DNA of 64,000 nucleotides from Parasporobacterium sp. (GTDB lineage Bacteria > Bacillota > Clostridia > Lachnospirales > Lachnospiraceae). The stretch is from assembly GCA_017459985.1 (NCBI GenBank), contig JAFUBX010000011.1, positions 62,001-126,000 on the forward strand. The letters are read 5' to 3'. The notes beneath the pieces were generated by a model that was given only the letters and a program-made list of their open reading frames with translations, made no database searches and had not been told where the DNA came from. The translations under genes and the position numbers were made by a program. This document shows, piece after piece, positions 1 to 8,754 of the stretch (position 1 is the first letter of the stretch; each line of letters opens with the position of its first letter).

Positions 1-770
1 ACTTCGTGCACGCTGGACGGGATAATATACAGATCGTCCTTCAGCTTTTCCGACAGCCTGCGCATCAGATCCTGATCCAGAATACAGGCTGCCCCGTAGC
101 TCCGGGAACGATTGGACAGGATAAACATCGGCGTCCGGTCCTCTCCGTCCAGGGCGGTCCGTATCTGCGGATCTTCCTCAAGTCCTGTCTGATCCAGAAT
201 TTCCCGGAACACTTCCTTCACCTCCTTCAGATAGGTTCCCAGGAGCCGGGAGGTATTGTTCAGAGCGATCTTATAGAGATCCTGCACGTCCTTTCCCCAG
301 CCTGTCAGGATCCGGTCTGTGATCTTGCTGGAATAGACCTCCCTTTCATGACAGAATGTGACCGTACAGTAAAAAACGATACTCAGGTCCAGGAAGGGAA
401 GATGGGGCGTTTCCTCCAGATACCGGCGGTTGACCGCGGTATTCAAAAGGCGGCAGGTGATATGCTCCTTCGCTTTGGAAAAATCCTCAAAATCCTGAAA
501 CTGCGGCGGCGCGCTACGGCTGTAATAATCATGAATCTCTATAATCCGGTCGGAAATCTCCCCGATGGTTCCCCCATTCTGATACACTTCATAAAAATCG
601 TTCAGATACAGGGTCGGTGCAGTCAGACTTCCCTCTTCCATGATAAAGATACTGTCCCGCTTCATATCATTGGCCTTCACCACTTCCCGGGTGATGACCT
701 CCGCGTTCCGTCCCCTGATCTTCTCCGATACACACTGCTTCACATCAACTTTAAATTCACTGTAATCCAT
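1..770 (-). CDS. DUF5688 family protein, 3' end beyond the window
   Basis: Start ATG at 770 follows a GGAGATTCA ribosome-binding site; the reading frame stays open for 256 codons to the window edge, so the C-terminus is missing. The product begins MDYSEFKVDVKQCV and contains PTLYLNDFYEVYQNG around residues 52-66, which I recognise as the pattern of DUF5688 proteins, common in Lachnospiraceae and of unknown function. No signal peptide or membrane segment is visible, so it is probably cytoplasmic. It has its own promoter (902-931) and a leader of about 125 nt that can form two hairpins. Members of this family often occur in several copies per genome; what they do is not known, and no catalytic motif was seen. 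Confidence 0.75.
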   Translation of the reverse strand, partial: MDYSEFKVDVKQCVSEKIRGRNAEVITREVVKANDMKRDSIFIMEEGSLTAPTLYLNDFYEVYQNGGTIGEISDRIIEIHDYYSRSAPPQFQDFEDFSKAKEHITCRLLNTAVNRRYLEETPHLPFLDLSIVFYCTVTFCHEREVYSSKITDRILTGWGKDVQDLYKIALNNTSRLLGTYLKEVKEVFREILDQTGLEEDPQIRTALDGEDRTPMFILSNRSRSYGAACILDQDLMRRLSEKLKDDLYIIPSSVHE

Positions 771-901
771 TGAATCTCCTTTCCATGCAACAAAAACATG
801 CTGCCCTTCGGCAGGCAGCTGCCAACACAGATTCGATTCATTGATGTGAGGTCTGACGGGGTGCCGGAAATCACCCCGCGGCACAGGGATTGTGCATTCC
901 G

Positions 902-931
902 ATTGTAATGTAATACAGGAAAGAATGTCAA
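902..931 (-). promoter_or_regulatory. promoter of the DUF5688 gene
   Basis: On the minus strand TTGACA (926-931) is followed after 18 nt by TACAAT (902-907). It starts within the T-run of the efp terminator, so efp ends and the next unit begins in a few bases. The roughly 125-nt leader contains GGGGTG/CACCCC and GCTGCC/GGCAGC stems; no known riboswitch was recognised in it. Confidence 0.6.
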
Positions 932-962
932 TAAAAAACTGCCGCAAACCTGCGGCAGTTTC
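931..962 (-). terminator. rho-independent terminator of efp
   Basis: Minus strand: AAACTGCCGCA, short loop, TGCGGCAGTTT, followed by a run of T. It lies 24 nt past the efp stop codon and closes the aroDK-efp unit. Confidence 0.85.
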
Positions 963-985
963 CATGGTTTCGTTTCCGGCGTCCG

Positions 986-1543
986 TCACGCTCTGGAAGA
1001 ATATTCACCCGTACGGGTATCGATCACGATCATCTCTCCCTGCTCAATGAACAGCGGAACATTGACCTGGGCACCGGTCTCCACGATAGCCGGTTTGGTG
1101 GCGCCTGTAGCGGTATTGCCCTTGAATCCCGGCTCTGTATTAGTCACTTCCAGCACCACAGTGATCGGCGGCTCGACGGAAAATACAGACCCCTTGTAGG
1201 AGCAGACCCTGACAGTTTCATTTTCCTTAACAAACTTCATGGAATCCCCGATCTGGTCATGGCTTAACTGTATCTGCTCATAGGTCTCATTATCCATAAA
1301 GTTGTACATATCGCCGTCGTCATAAAGATACTGCATATCCTTCCGGTCAATATGCGCGTTTTCAAACTTCTCGGTGGGACGGAAGGTCCGCTCCACCACG
1401 CTTCCTGCTATGACATTTCTCAGTTTTGTTCTGACGAATGCAGCGCCTTTGCCGGGCTTTACATGCTGAAATTCAACAATCTGATAAACATCACCTTCAA
1501 TTTCTATTGTCAGTCCGTTCTTGAAATCTCCAGCTGATACCAT
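986..1543 (-). CDS. efp: elongation factor P
   Basis: EF-P binds the ribosome between the P and E sites and relieves stalling at polyproline stretches. The 185-residue length is exactly that of the family, with the N-terminal KOW-like domain followed by two OB folds. The conserved loop PGKGAAF puts Lys32 at the position that is post-translationally modified in many bacteria, and the C-terminus carries the usual [13 protein letters not shown] signature. The ATG follows a clear GGAGGATGAATTT ribosome-binding site. It sits 36 nt downstream of aroD-aroK and is probably co-transcribed from the promoter at 2936-2964; a strong terminator follows. No modification enzyme gene is nearby. Confidence 0.97.
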   Translation of the reverse strand: MVSAGDFKNGLTIEIEGDVYQIVEFQHVKPGKGAAFVRTKLRNVIAGSVVERTFRPTEKFENAHIDRKDMQYLYDDGDMYNFMDNETYEQIQLSHDQIGDSMKFVKENETVRVCSYKGSVFSVEPPITVVLEVTNTEPGFKGNTATGATKPAIVETGAQVNVPLFIEQGEMIVIDTRTGEYSSRA

Positions 1544-1579
1544 AAATTCATCCTCCGATCTTTTCTGTCTGGATCTATT

Positions 1580-2845
1580 TTACAAGGTAAAGCCCAAACT
1601 TTCAACTATTTCCTTACAGATATCTTCCACAGTCTTGTCATCCGTGCTGATCACAAGGTCGGCCACATTCTGATAGAGCTGATCCCGCTGGGACATGAGG
1701 CCTCTGATATAGTCCAGATCCATATTGTCGCCGATCAGCGGCCGGGTCTTGTCATTCTTGATCCGCTGCACGATGGTTTCCGGATTGGCAGTCAGCAGAA
1801 TGATAATTCCCTTTTCCTTGATCAGCTGTACATTTTCCTCTTTCAGTACAGCGCCGCCGCCCAGGGAAACCACACGGTAGTCCTTGTTGATGATCTTCCG
1901 GAGATACTTGGTTTCCTTGCTCCGGAACACCTCTTCGGAATAGATATTGTAAATATCCGCAATACTGCTGTGTTCCTTCTGCTCAATATACGCATCCAGA
2001 TCGATCTTGCTGAGTCCGTATTTATTGGCCAGGCAGTTTGCCACGGCGGTCTTGCCGGTTCCCATGAAGCCGATCAGGAATACCCGCTTGTAATTGTCAT
2101 GGATCACATTCAGCACCATCTCCAGGTTGTCAATGTTGACCTGCCCCGGAGCGGACGCCCGGGTGATTGAGGCAAAGGAGATCGCGCTGTCGATGAATTC
2201 CCCCAGGATCCGGGTGATCATGCCGAGATGGCCCATGGAAATAGCAACCACGGGGCAGCTGGAATAATTGCTGGTCATCTCTTCCGTCGCATTGATCAGA
2301 CTCAGAACATCCTTCTTGCTGTTGGGCATATAGGCCACTTTGATGATATCCGGCCCCATCTTCTGCATCGTCAGCAGTGTCTTCAGGATCTCCGACTGGG
2401 TCGGTGTGGAGTTGAAATCATGAAGTGACAGGATAATATGCACTCCCATCTCCTTCAGCATCGGGATCAGGCTGGCATCGTCCTCCACGGCGGACCGTTC
2501 CACATCCACGAGTTCCGCATAGCTGTTGATCGCCACCATCTTCAGGATCTCGGCATAATAGCTGAGGGGAACCTGGACCTTGCCCCCCTCCTCAAACCGG
2601 CGGAACGTGAACAGCACCGGTTTGCGCACGATCTCCCGGATCTTCACCAGCAGCTCCCTCAGCCGGTCGATATCCAGAACATGTTCATAGATGTCGGCGC
2701 GGAATTCCACCATATCGCAGGCAGCGTCATTGCTCCGCCGGGCAAGATCCAGGATCTCCTCCTCGGTATCTCCGATGATGAGAGCGCAGATCTTGGGCCG
2801 CCCCTGCCCGATTTCCAGATTTTTGATCCTGATCACTTTACTCAT
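1580..2845 (-). CDS. aroDK: fused 3-dehydroquinate dehydratase (type I) - shikimate kinase
   Basis: One 421-residue chain carries two shikimate-pathway enzymes. Residues about 15-250 are a type I dehydroquinase: His142 in LSLHDF and the Schiff-base Lys169 in IIKVAYM fall almost exactly at the positions known from the AroD family (His143, Lys170). Residues about 253-421 are shikimate kinase, with Walker A GFMGTGKT at 259-266, the DLDAYIE shikimate-binding motif and RPLIG in the lid. The intervening shikimate dehydrogenase step is not encoded here. The start has a GGAGGATGCT ribosome-binding site. It precedes efp, a pairing also known in other Firmicutes, where a dehydroquinase gene often lies near efp. 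Both active sites look intact. Confidence 0.95.
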   Translation of the reverse strand: MSKVIRIKNLEIGQGRPKICALIIGDTEEEILDLARRSNDAACDMVEFRADIYEHVLDIDRLRELLVKIREIVRKPVLFTFRRFEEGGKVQVPLSYYAEILKMVAINSYAELVDVERSAVEDDASLIPMLKEMGVHIILSLHDFNSTPTQSEILKTLLTMQKMGPDIIKVAYMPNSKKDVLSLINATEEMTSNYSSCPVVAISMGHLGMITRILGEFIDSAISFASITRASAPGQVNIDNLEMVLNVIHDNYKRVFLIGFMGTGKTAVANCLANKYGLSKIDLDAYIEQKEHSSIADIYNIYSEEVFRSKETKYLRKIINKDYRVVSLGGGAVLKEENVQLIKEKGIIILLTANPETIVQRIKNDKTRPLIGDNMDLDYIRGLMSQRDQLYQNVADLVISTDDKTVEDICKEIVESLGFTL

Positions 2846-2935
2846 AGCATCCTCCTTTTCCTGCAGATGTTATGGATCGGACAAGAAGTCTCCGGTCCGG
2901 TCTGTTTCAGCACATTCCTCTGGGTGTATCTGTTT

Positions 2936-2964
2936 ATTATATAGTGATTAGTCCAGCTGGTCAA
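2936..2964 (-). promoter_or_regulatory. promoter of aroDK-efp inside the end of the ABC gene
   Basis: Minus strand TTGACC (2959-2964), 17-nt spacer, TATAAT (2936-2941). The -35 box lies in the last codons of the upstream ABC transporter gene, and no terminator separates the two units. Confidence 0.7.
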
Positions 2965-4717
2965 ACTGAGAATTATACAGATCCGTGTAAAATCCTCCCT
3001 GTGCCATCAGCTGGTCATGATTGCCCTGCTCGATGATATCTCCGTCCTTCATAACAAGGATCAGATCCGCATTCCGGATCGTGGAAAGCCGGTGCGCGAT
3101 AATGAAAGATGTCCGGTTCGCCATCAGCCGGTCCATGGCCTCCTGGATCAGTTCCTCGGTTCTGGTATCCACGGAGGAGGTTGCTTCATCCAGGATCAGG
3201 AACGGGGCATCCTCCACCATTGCCCTGGCAATGGTGATCAGCTGTTTCTGACCGGCGGAGACGCTGGCCTCTTCGTCCAGAATGGAATCATATCCTTCCG
3301 GCATGGTCATAATGAAATGATGGATTCCGGCAGCCTTGGCGGCTTCGATAATCTTCTCATCGGTTGCCTCTTTGCTGTATTTGATATTATCCCGGATGGT
3401 TCCTTCAAACAGCCAGGTATCCTGGAGCACCATTCCGAACAGCGCGTGAACCTCTTCCCGCCGCATCGTGCTGATCGGGATCCCGTCGATGGTGATTTCT
3501 CCGCTGTTCACCTCGTAGAACCGCATCAGAAGATTCACCATGGTGGTCTTTCCGGCACCGGTGGGACCGACAATTGCCACCTTCTTCCCCGCAGGCGCTT
3601 TTGCCGAGAAATCATGAATGATCGTCTTCTCCGGATCATATCCGAAATTCACGTGTTTGAACTCGATGTCTCCCTTTGCTCCGCCGAAGGGGATACGCAC
3701 CGGAAGATCCATATCATCCGGCAGGGACTCTTCCTCCATGAACTCGAAGACACGTTTCGAGGCGGCAGCCGTCGACTGCAGCTGAGTAAATACCTGTCCC
3801 AGCTGCTGCAGCGGAGAGGTATACAGACGGATATAGATCATGAAGGCCACGATCACGCCGAAGGTGATCTGACCATTTAACGCCATGACCGCTCCGACCA
3901 CACAGACTGCCACATATCCCAGATTGCCGACGAAGGCCATCAAAGGCGGCATCAGGGCGCCGAGGAACTGGGACTTCCAGACGGCTTCCGTGAAGCTGTC
4001 ATTGAGACTGTTGAACTTCTTTTCCTCAAAACTCTGGGCATTGTAGGCGTTGACCACATTATGGCCGGCGTAGATCTCTTCAATATGTCCGTTCAAAGCG
4101 CCTAAGAGCACCTGAGACCGGACGAAGAACTTCTGGGACCTGCTCATGATCAGGATCATGATGGTAAATCCAAGTACAGAAGCTCCAATGGCCACCAGCG
4201 TCAGCTGCCAGCTGACGGTAAACATGATGATCAGGACGCCGAAAAACTGCGTGCCTGACTGAAACAGGTTCCCCACCGAGGTGGTCATGGTCTGTCCGAT
4301 CGTATCCACGTCATTGACCACTCTGGAAAGGATATCTCCGATCAGGGTTTTGTCGAAGTAACGAAGGGGCAGATTATTGATCTTTTTAATAATATCATTA
4401 CGCAGACCGTAGGAAGTCTTCTGGGTAACCACCGTCATCAGGAACCCCTGCAGATAGGACAGCACCCAGGCGCAGGCATAGATGATCACCAGAAAAACGG
4501 CGATCCGTGTAACCCCTGCAATATCCAGTTCTCCGGTCAGTCCGGCCTGGATAATATCGGCGATCCGGCTGATATTCCGGGGACCGATTATGGTAAATAT
4601 CGTTCCTCCCACGGCGCAGATAATCGCGATCAGCAGGAGAACAACATATTTTTTCAGATATCTGATCAACGGAACCAGATACTTGAGACTGGCCCTTTCA
4701 CCATTTCCTCTACGCAT
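2948..4717 (-). CDS. ABC exporter half-transporter, second subunit of a heterodimer
   Basis: 589 residues: an N-terminal six-helix exporter membrane domain (about 1-320) followed by a nucleotide-binding domain. Walker A is GPTGAGKTT, Walker B LILDEATSS with the catalytic glutamate, and the switch histidine is in IIAHRLST. The ABC signature is non-canonical (SVSAGQ instead of LSGGQ). Its start overlaps the end of the preceding ABC gene by 8 nt, so the two are surely translated together. The pair resembles LmrCD- or TM287/288-type multidrug or lipid exporters; the substrate cannot be read from sequence. This subunit supplies the intact Walker B and H-loop while its partner supplies the intact signature, as expected for heterodimers with one active ATP site. 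Confidence 0.92.
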   Translation of the reverse strand: MRRGNGERASLKYLVPLIRYLKKYVVLLLIAIICAVGGTIFTIIGPRNISRIADIIQAGLTGELDIAGVTRIAVFLVIIYACAWVLSYLQGFLMTVVTQKTSYGLRNDIIKKINNLPLRYFDKTLIGDILSRVVNDVDTIGQTMTTSVGNLFQSGTQFFGVLIIMFTVSWQLTLVAIGASVLGFTIMILIMSRSQKFFVRSQVLLGALNGHIEEIYAGHNVVNAYNAQSFEEKKFNSLNDSFTEAVWKSQFLGALMPPLMAFVGNLGYVAVCVVGAVMALNGQITFGVIVAFMIYIRLYTSPLQQLGQVFTQLQSTAAASKRVFEFMEEESLPDDMDLPVRIPFGGAKGDIEFKHVNFGYDPEKTIIHDFSAKAPAGKKVAIVGPTGAGKTTMVNLLMRFYEVNSGEITIDGIPISTMRREEVHALFGMVLQDTWLFEGTIRDNIKYSKEATDEKIIEAAKAAGIHHFIMTMPEGYDSILDEEASVSAGQKQLITIARAMVEDAPFLILDEATSSVDTRTEELIQEAMDRLMANRTSFIIAHRLSTIRNADLILVMKDGDIIEQGNHDQLMAQGGFYTDLYNSQFDQLD

Positions 4718-6470
4718 TTTCCAGTTCCTCCTTTGACAGCTGTGAGTAAGCGATCTGACGATAGACCTCGCAGTTCTTCAGAAGCTCCTCATGGGTACCG
4801 ATTCCGGCCATTCTGCCCTCGTCCAGTACAATGATCTGATCCGCATCCTTCACGGTGCCGATCCGCTGGGCAACGATCAGGATCGTGGCTCCGCTGGTCT
4901 CCTGTTTGAGTTCATGTCTCAGCTTTTTATCTGTTTTGTAATCCAGGGCGGAGAAAGAATCATCGAAAATAAAGATCTCCGGTTTCTTGCAGATCGCCCG
5001 GGCAATAGAGATTCTCTGCTTCTGTCCGCCGGAGAAATTGGTTCCTCCCTGGGCGACTTCCGCCTCCAGTCCCTTTTCCTGTTTCTCTATAATATCCGAT
5101 CCCTGGGCCACTTCCAGAGCATGCCAGATGTCCTCATCGCTCACGTCGGCACTGTAATCATCTCCGTACCGGACATTCGATGCAATGGTTCCCTTGAACA
5201 GGACCGCTTTCTGGGAGACATAACCGATCTTATGCCGCAGCTCTTCCAGGGAATACTCCTTTACATTGACGCCGTCCACAAGAACTTCCCCCTCTGAGGT
5301 ATCGAAGAACCGGGGAACCAGGTTTACCAGAGTACTCTTTCCGGAGCCGGTGGAACCAATGAACGCAACCGTATCTCCGGAGCCTGCCCGGAAGGAGATA
5401 TCTGCAAGGACCCGCTCCTGGGCGCCGGGATAGCTGAAGCTGACATTCCGGAATTCGACAGTTCCTTTCTCCTGCGTCTTCTCTGCGCCTTTCCCGTCCA
5501 GGATCTTCGTCTGCATGGTCAGCACTTCCATGATACGGCCGGCGGACACCTGGGCTCTCGGAAGGAACATGAAGATCATGGATACCATCATAAAGGCCAT
5601 GATGATCTGGATGGCATAAGCCATAAACACCACCAGCTTGCTGAAGGTATCGATCCTTCCCATAAAATCCGGGGTATTCCGGATGATATTGGAACCGATC
5701 CAGTAGACGCACAGAGAAGTCATGCTCATGACAAACTGCATGGTAGGCATCAGAAACGCCATGATCTTTCCGGTAAACAGATGGTTCTGCATGATATCGG
5801 TATTGGCTTTATTAAATTTCACTTCCTGATAATGTTCCGCGTTATAGGCCCTTACAACCCGGACTCCGGTCAGATTCTCCCGGGTGATCAGGTTCAGCCG
5901 GTCTGTCAGCTTCTGGATCATCTTAAACTTCGGCGTCACCAGAGTCAGAACGATCAAGATCGTCATCAGCACAATCACCACCGCAATGGCGGTCACCAGA
6001 ATCCACTGCCAGCCCTTGTCCAGGATCTTGAACACCGCCCAGATCGCAATGATCGGGGCTCTCAGGATCATCTGCAGTCCCATGGAAATAATCATGACGA
6101 TCTGCGTAATATCATTGGTGGACCGGGTCACCAGGCTGGAGGTGGAAAAATTGTTGATCTCCTCCATGGAAAAGCCTACGACTTTATCATAGATTGCCTT
6201 TCTTAACCGGTTGGAAAACCTTGCTGCCATCTGGGCAGTGCAGTATCCCACCACCACGGTACAGATCGCATCTCCCAGAGCAAAGGCCAGCATAATGCCT
6301 CCCGCGCTCCAGACCTTTGAGATCGCTCCTCCGGTCTCCACCAGCTGGGTGATCTGGGTCATATAATCCGGCAGGGTCAGAGTGCACCAGACCGAAATAA
6401 TCACGAACACAAATACGGCAATGACATATCGTATTTCTTTCAGGCCCATGAATCGGAACAGTTTTGTCAT
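4710..6470 (-). CDS. ABC exporter half-transporter, first subunit of a heterodimer
   Basis: 586 residues with the fused membrane plus ATPase architecture of type IV exporters. Walker A GSTGSGKST and a canonical signature FSGGQKQR are present, but Walker B reads IFIFDDSFS, with Asp in place of the catalytic Glu, and the switch residue is Gln (IVAQRIGT) in place of His. These are the standard marks of the degenerate ATP site of heterodimeric exporters. It is the promoter-proximal gene of the pair: a promoter lies at 6517-6545, and the start has an AAAGGAGACATTCA ribosome-binding site. Substrate unknown; drug, lipid or peptide export are all possible. Confidence 0.92.
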   Translation of the reverse strand: MTKLFRFMGLKEIRYVIAVFVFVIISVWCTLTLPDYMTQITQLVETGGAISKVWSAGGIMLAFALGDAICTVVVGYCTAQMAARFSNRLRKAIYDKVVGFSMEEINNFSTSSLVTRSTNDITQIVMIISMGLQMILRAPIIAIWAVFKILDKGWQWILVTAIAVVIVLMTILIVLTLVTPKFKMIQKLTDRLNLITRENLTGVRVVRAYNAEHYQEVKFNKANTDIMQNHLFTGKIMAFLMPTMQFVMSMTSLCVYWIGSNIIRNTPDFMGRIDTFSKLVVFMAYAIQIIMAFMMVSMIFMFLPRAQVSAGRIMEVLTMQTKILDGKGAEKTQEKGTVEFRNVSFSYPGAQERVLADISFRAGSGDTVAFIGSTGSGKSTLVNLVPRFFDTSEGEVLVDGVNVKEYSLEELRHKIGYVSQKAVLFKGTIASNVRYGDDYSADVSDEDIWHALEVAQGSDIIEKQEKGLEAEVAQGGTNFSGGQKQRISIARAICKKPEIFIFDDSFSALDYKTDKKLRHELKQETSGATILIVAQRIGTVKDADQIIVLDEGRMAGIGTHEELLKNCEVYRQIAYSQLSKEELENA

Positions 6471-6516
6471 TGAATGTCTCCTTTATCCTAGATGTAAAAA
6501 ATGAATTTTGAGTAAC

Positions 6517-6545
6517 ATTCTATAGCAAGCGTATTGATATTTCAA
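6517..6545 (-). promoter_or_regulatory. promoter of the ABC exporter pair
   Basis: Minus strand TTGAAA (6540-6545), 17-nt spacer, TAGAAT (6517-6522), about 45 nt upstream of the start codon. No operator-like symmetry was obvious. Confidence 0.5.
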
Positions 6546-6583
6546 CAGAAATGCCCGGATCCGTCAAATAATGTGACAGGAGA

Positions 6584-7105
6584 TTACAGACTGTCACAAT
6601 GCCGGGAAGCGTAGATCCGGTAAAATACTTTCACGATTACCTCGCCTGCCCGTTTCAGAAGAATGAGGGGCTTATGGTCCAGACGGATCGGTCTGACCAG
6701 GATCGAAGGAATGCCGGTCCGGTTCGCGCCGAAGATGTCGGTAAACAGCTGATCCCCCATGAAGACCGTCTCAGAAGGGGTTGTGCCCATCAGTTCCATC
6801 CCTTTGCGATAGCCCCAGACCTTCGGTTTCCCGGCGTCACAGACATACAGGCTCCGGGTCCTTTCGGCGAAGGGAGCCACCCGGTTCTCGTGATTATTGG
6901 AAATAATGCAGGTCTGAAATCCCAGATCATGCAGCATGATAAAAAGAGCTTCGGATCTTTCATCAGCCGGAGCTCCATGTTCTACCAGGGTATTGTCGAC
7001 ATCGGTCAGAAGACCCCGGTATCCCTTCTCATATAAAGTTCTGAAATCAACCGAATACGCTGATTCACAGGATATCGTCGGATAAAACTTTCTGAACATT
7101 GTCAC
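6584..7105 (-). CDS. yqeG: YqeG family HAD IIIA-type phosphatase
   Basis: 173 residues of the HAD superfamily. Motif I is LLTDVDNTLV with both aspartates, motif II SNN, and motif III/IV is MGDQLFTD after the Lys in DAGKPK. This arrangement is typical of the YqeG group, small phosphatases found with yqeH and related ribosome-assembly genes in other Firmicutes; the physiological substrate is uncertain. The likely start is GTG at 7105, which overlaps the nrdR stop codon as GTGA; an in-frame ATG six bases later (7099) is an alternative, and neither has a strong ribosome-binding site, which suggests translational coupling to nrdR. A GTGACAG/CTGTCAC hairpin (6573-6597) overlaps the stop and may end transcription. 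Confidence 0.88.
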   Translation of the reverse strand: MTMFRKFYPTISCESAYSVDFRTLYEKGYRGLLTDVDNTLVEHGAPADERSEALFIMLHDLGFQTCIISNNHENRVAPFAERTRSLYVCDAGKPKVWGYRKGMELMGTTPSETVFMGDQLFTDIFGANRTGIPSILVRPIRLDHKPLILLKRAGEVIVKVFYRIYASRHCDSL

Positions 7106-7548
7106 TGCAGGGCTTTGATTTCCTCAATAAAAGTATCCACATCCTGGAACTGTCTGTAGACAGATGCAAACCTGACATAGGCGACCTGGTCCACTTCCTT
7201 GATCTTGTCCATGACGATCTCGCCGATCGTACTGGAACTCACTTCCGATTCCCCCAGAGCAAAGATCGCATTTTCAATTTCATCGACTGCCTTCTCAATG
7301 ATATCCGCAGTCACATGTCTTTTATAGCAGGCCTGTAGGATCCCCTGCTCGATCTTCCGTCTGTCGTAGGATTCGGTATTGCCGTCCTTCTTGATCACCA
7401 TCAGTGGAATCGTTTCAATTTTCTCATATGTAGTAAAACGCCGGTGGCAGCGTTCACACTCCCTCCGCCGGCGTATTGCCGTCTTATCATCGTTATGACG
7501 GGAATCTAATACTTTGGAATCCAGATATCCGCAAAATGGGCACTTCAT
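7102..7548 (-). CDS. nrdR: transcriptional repressor of ribonucleotide reductase genes NrdR
   Basis: 148 residues, the usual family length. A zinc ribbon with Cys3, Cys6, Cys31 and Cys34 is followed by an ATP-cone domain (about 48-138) that senses ATP and dATP; in the family, the dATP-bound form represses nrd operons. The start MKCPFCGY is the invariant family N-terminus, so the start codon is secure. There is no Shine-Dalgarno sequence, and the best promoter (7558-7586) puts the transcription start only a few bases before the ATG, implying a leaderless or nearly leaderless mRNA. It is followed by yqeG with a coupled start. No ribonucleotide reductase gene lies in the window. Confidence 0.97.
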   Translation of the reverse strand: MKCPFCGYLDSKVLDSRHNDDKTAIRRRRECERCHRRFTTYEKIETIPLMVIKKDGNTESYDRRKIEQGILQACYKRHVTADIIEKAVDEIENAIFALGESEVSSSTIGEIVMDKIKEVDQVAYVRFASVYRQFQDVDTFIEEIKALQ

Positions 7549-7557
7549 AATGCTTGT

Positions 7558-7590
7558 ATTTTACATGAAACTGTGTGGAATTACAATTCC
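7558..7590 (-). promoter_or_regulatory. nrdR promoter overlapped by a palindrome
   Basis: Minus strand TTGTAA (7581-7586), 17-nt spacer, TAAAAT (7558-7563) preceded by TG, an extended -10. The palindrome GGAATT-AC-AATTCC (7577-7590) covers the -35 box and could be an operator. It is not the known NrdR-box sequence. The expected start of transcription is near 7551, next to the ATG at 7548. Confidence 0.6.
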
Positions 7591-7625
7591 CTGTACTGTT
7601 TTTTCGGATCAAAAACATTTCTGTG

Positions 7626-7655
7626 AAAAGCAGGTGGTCCCGAAGGATCACCTGC
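7626..7655 (-). terminator. terminator of the sugar ABC transporter operon
   Basis: Minus strand GCAGGTGATCC, TTCG loop, GGACCACCTGC, then TTTTC. It follows the permease stop by about 45 nt. Confidence 0.75.
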
Positions 7656-7699
7656 CTGAATTGTATCTTTGTATTCTGTATTGCTGATCGATGGATCAA

Positions 7700-8740
7700 T
7701 TATGCGGCCTGAGCCTCCTTCGGAGGTTTGCCGGATACTTTCTTGGCTGCATTGATTGCGGCACGGGTCTGAAGAGTATCCAGTACGATAGCGGCCAGAA
7801 GAACGATGCCCAATACCACGTAAATCCAGTACTGGTTGAAGTTCAGATATTTCATACCGTAATCCAGCACACCGATCAGGTAAACACCAACAACCATGTT
7901 GCTGATCTTACCGCCGCCGCCGCCCATCTTGACGCCGCCGAGCATGGCACCAGCCATAACCGTGAACTCATCGCCTACACCGAAGGACTGCTGTACGGAA
8001 CCGCCCTTATTACCGATGTTGATGATCTGTGCGATACCGAAGAACAGACCTGCCAGAGCGAACACTGCGATACGCATCTTGGCAACGGAAACGCCGGAAA
8101 GTGCAACCGCATCCGGGTTGGAACCCAGTGCATAGACATTACGTCCGAAATGGGTCTTGTTCAGAATGATGGATCCGATGATGACCATGATAACCATCAC
8201 GATAACGCCGGTCTTAAGATTTCCGAGGAAAGAGATCGGAGTACCGCCCAGGCCCTTAAATGCCGGATTCAGCTTGGAGAAGGTCTTGTTCTGTCCGCCG
8301 GTCAGCAGGTAGGTTGCGCCCTGGAAAATATACTGGGTTGCCAGTGTAATAATGAACGGGAACACCGCCAGCCAGGAATACATCACGCCGTTGAATCCGG
8401 AAAGCACAACTGCCAGTGCGATACCAACCAGGAAGGTCAGCAGGAAGAAAGTTCCGTCTCCGGATTTGTTGCCGTCAACCAGAGCCATGACCATACCAAC
8501 GGTTGAAAGCAGATAACCGGTTGAAAGGTCCATAGCGCCGCCCAGCATGATGAATGTAATACCTACACCAACGATGACCAGATAGGCTTTCTGCGAGATC
8601 AGCGTAGTCAGATTGCTGATATCAAAGAAATTTCTGCCGACCATGGTCTGACCGAGGATCTCAAAGATAATGAGAACCAGGATCAGCACGAGAACCATCA
8701 TGTATTCCCGTAAATAATCTTTAAATTTTTTCTTTTGCAT
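7700..8740 (-). CDS. sugar ABC transporter permease, RbsC/MglC type
   Basis: 346 residues with 8-10 predicted membrane helices and the family core GSNPDAVALSGVSV followed by the GAMLGGVKMGGGGG stretch, the usual glycine-rich region of ribose/galactose-type permeases (BPD_transp_2). It forms the membrane channel for the double ATPase encoded immediately upstream (14-nt gap) and the binding protein before that. Only one permease gene is present, as in rbs and mgl systems, so the channel is expected to be a homodimer. A terminator follows. The substrate is not evident: a pentose, hexose, inositol or autoinducer-like sugar are all compatible with the family. Confidence 0.92.
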   Translation of the reverse strand: MQKKKFKDYLREYMMVLVLILVLIIFEILGQTMVGRNFFDISNLTTLISQKAYLVIVGVGITFIMLGGAMDLSTGYLLSTVGMVMALVDGNKSGDGTFFLLTFLVGIALAVVLSGFNGVMYSWLAVFPFIITLATQYIFQGATYLLTGGQNKTFSKLNPAFKGLGGTPISFLGNLKTGVIVMVIMVIIGSIILNKTHFGRNVYALGSNPDAVALSGVSVAKMRIAVFALAGLFFGIAQIINIGNKGGSVQQSFGVGDEFTVMAGAMLGGVKMGGGGGKISNMVVGVYLIGVLDYGMKYLNFNQYWIYVVLGIVLLAAIVLDTLQTRAAINAAKKVSGKPPKEAQAA

Positions 8741-8754
8741 TTTTCCACCTCACC

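Noticed and set aside
740-931. A 63-codon minus-strand frame in the DUF5688 leader
   Set aside because: It overlaps the promoter and the start of the DUF5688 gene and has no ribosome-binding site.
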